From: Acidimicrobiaceae bacterium
GTDB taxonomy: Bacteria > Actinomycetota > Acidimicrobiia > Acidimicrobiales > RAAP-2
DNA length: 59,639 nt
Assembly: GCA_003138855.1 (NCBI GenBank)
Contig: PLHF01000147.1
Coordinates: 1 to 59,639, forward strand
Direction of reading: 5' to 3'
The notes under the pieces: model-generated
Databases searched by the model: none
What the model saw: only the letters and a program-made list of their open reading frames with translations
Told to the model about the DNA's origin: nothing
Part shown: positions 58,926 to 59,639 of the stretch, one piece after another
How the letters are laid out: every line of letters begins with the position of its first letter
Position numbering within the stretch: position 1 is the first letter of the stretch
Translations under genes and position numbers: made by a program

Positions 58926-58947
58926 TTGACGAAAAATAATTTGTCAA
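58926..58947. promoter_or_regulatory. AT-rich inverted repeat TTGAC-N12-GTCAA between the coupling gene and the HU operon
   Basis: Perfect 5-bp arms flank an AT-only-like core (gaaaaataattt), strikingly low in GC for this DNA. Each arm resembles a -35 hexamer (TTGACG rightward, TTGACA leftward), so it may be a divergent promoter pair or an operator. oriT or HU binding is another possibility. Confidence 0.4.
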
Positions 58948-58990
58948 GAGAGATCCATCCGGCCAGCGGCCTACTTGTTGTCAGTTGGAG

Positions 58991-59227
58991 ATGGCGGACG
59001 TATCGACCCGCGAGGGCGGCATGGAGAAGCCGTCGGAAATAATCGTTGCAAACAAACAGTTTCTTGTCCATGGTGTTCGCGCGAAACTGTCACGTCGTAT
59101 CGCAACCGGCGACGCGTCGGAAGTCGATCGCTACGCGCGAGGTCACCGAACAGAGCTGTGTCGCGCGCAAATGCGCTTGACCTGGCGCAGAATTGCCATT
59201 TGGCTAGTAGTGGTTACGTATCGCTGA
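58991..59227 (+). CDS. Small basic hypothetical protein upstream of the HU gene
   Basis: The frame encodes about 78 residues from ATG 58991, or 68 from ATG 59021, which has GAGGG upstream. The sequence is rich in Arg and Ala (R-A-K-L-S-R-R-I-A-T-G, R-L-T-W-R-R-I-A) with a hydrophobic end W-L-V-V-V-T-Y. Codon use is lower in GC than in the neighbouring genes. The stop lies inside the ribosome-binding region of the HU gene, 10 bases before its GTG, which suggests coupling if it is real. No family recognised. Confidence 0.35.
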   Translation: MADVSTREGGMEKPSEIIVANKQFLVHGVRAKLSRRIATGDASEVDRYARGHRTELCRAQMRLTWRRIAIWLVVVTYR

Positions 59228-59237
59228 GGAGGTGATC

Positions 59238-59639
59238 GTGAACAAATCGCAACTCGTCAAAACAGTCAGTGAGTCGACGCAGTCGGCCCGCCGCGTTGTC
59301 GAAGACGTAGTTGACGCGCTGTTCGAAACGATCGTCATCGAGGTTCGGTCCGGACGAAAGGTAACGGTGATCGGTTTCGGGACATTCAACCCTGCCGACC
59401 GCGGTGCTCGTGTGGGTCGAAATCCGAGGACAGGTGCAGTGGTACCGATACCGGCGTCGAAGGGTGTCCGGTTCGCCACCGGTTCGGCGTTCAAGTCGGC
59501 GTTGAACCCTAAGGAGGAAGTACTAATGGCAGTAAAGAAGGCAGCAGCCAAGAGGACGGTCCGAAAGGCTCCGGCCAAGAAGACGGTCGCCCGCAAGGCC
59601 ACGGCCAAGAAGGCGGTGAAGAAGGCCCCGGCCCGCAAG
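59238..59639 (+). CDS. hup: HU-family nucleoid protein with a lysine-rich C-terminal tail, cut by the right edge
   Basis: From GTG 59238 (GAGGAGG 6 bases upstream) the first 92 residues are an HU fold: M-N-K-S-Q-L-V-K-T-V near the start, then G-R-K-V-T-V-I-G-F-G-T-F near 45-56, R-x-x-R-x-G-R-N-P-R-T-G near 59-70 and F-x-x-G-x-x-F-K near 83-90. After N-P-K-E-E-V-L the frame continues as A-K-K/A-P-A-K-K-type repeats, as in mycobacterial HupB, to the window end. HU bends and compacts DNA, and the tail would add histone H1-like contacts. An in-frame ATG at 59526 with its own strong ribosome-binding site could produce the tail separately. The low-GC leader and mobile neighbours make chromosomal or element origin uncertain. 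Confidence 0.88.
   Translation, partial: MNKSQLVKTVSESTQSARRVVEDVVDALFETIVIEVRSGRKVTVIGFGTFNPADRGARVGRNPRTGAVVPIPASKGVRFATGSAFKSALNPKEEVLMAVKKAAAKRTVRKAPAKKTVARKATAKKAVKKAPARK
59511..59528 (+). promoter_or_regulatory. Internal Shine-Dalgarno and ATG inside the HU-like gene
   Basis: AAGGAGG at 59511-59517 is followed 8 bases later by ATG 59526, in frame with the HU reading frame (codon 97). The spacing and strength are as good as any gene start in the window. The sequence also reads through as N-P-K-E-E-V-L-M, so full-length translation is not blocked. Confidence 0.5.

Noticed and set aside
58942..58947. TTG at 58947 as the coupling-protein start
   Set aside because: It is part of TTGACA in an inverted repeat, and the residues it adds are not family-like. 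GTG 58890 is preferred, though not proven.

Overview
The window looks like chromosomal DNA of a high-GC actinobacterium. Leads are the F420/LLM oxidoreductases, mycobacterial-type sterol side-chain genes, PafB/PafC regulators, an HU protein with a lysine-rich tail, many GTG starts and 4-base start/stop overlaps. A type IVa pilus cluster next to sterol genes recalls Acidimicrobiia-like lineages, but that placement is inference. No rRNA, tRNA or CRISPR array was seen.

Layout. 1-2.9 kb: start of a minus-strand gene leaving the left edge, a small membrane protein, an alpha/beta hydrolase and a seven-repeat lipoprotein. 3.1-26 kb: a lipid and sterol catabolic region. A P450 and two LLM oxidoreductases run leftward. 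The genes chsE2-chsH2-chsE1-chsH1-ltp2 plus a GH3 glycosidase run rightward. They are followed by oleate hydratase, a DinB protein, an AidB-type acyl-CoA dehydrogenase, an ECF sigma/anti-sigma pair, fadD17-like and fadD19-like CoA ligases, a third LLM enzyme, an EamA transporter and an isochorismatase-fold protein. Three KstR-like boxes lie at the P450/chsE2 divergent promoter, the fadD17/LLM divergent promoter and in front of fadD19. 26-32.4 kb: dxs, an AIM24 protein, a hot-dog thioesterase and tldD/tldE.

32.4-49.7 kb: a dispersed type IVa pilus locus. pilT, a fused pilM-pilN and pilO run leftward. A pilD-like gene, a response regulator and a histidine kinase run leftward. pilB, a second pilT, pilC and the major pilin run rightward. 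The housekeeping genes fmdB and moaC and two small unknown genes lie between. The pilin has a 512-base structured upstream region and a strong terminator. The PilD homologue appears to lack both catalytic aspartates.

49.8-55.8 kb: a polytopic membrane protein, an acyl-CoA carboxylase carboxyltransferase, a CtaG-like protein and pafB/pafC. 55.8-59.6 kb: a mobilisation-like module with a relaxase-only MobF protein, a convergent VirD4/TraG-type coupling ATPase without a membrane anchor, an AT-rich inverted repeat, a small unknown gene and an HU-type gene running off the right edge.

How it works together: FadD19 and FadD17 homologues would activate sterol side-chain acids as CoA esters. The P450 would start side-chain oxidation. 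ChsE1/E2, ChsH1/H2 and Ltp2 would remove the last C3 unit. The pilus genes form an assembly and retraction machine with an adjacent two-component system. Substrate assignments rest on family resemblance to the Mycobacterium tuberculosis igr locus and have not been tested here.
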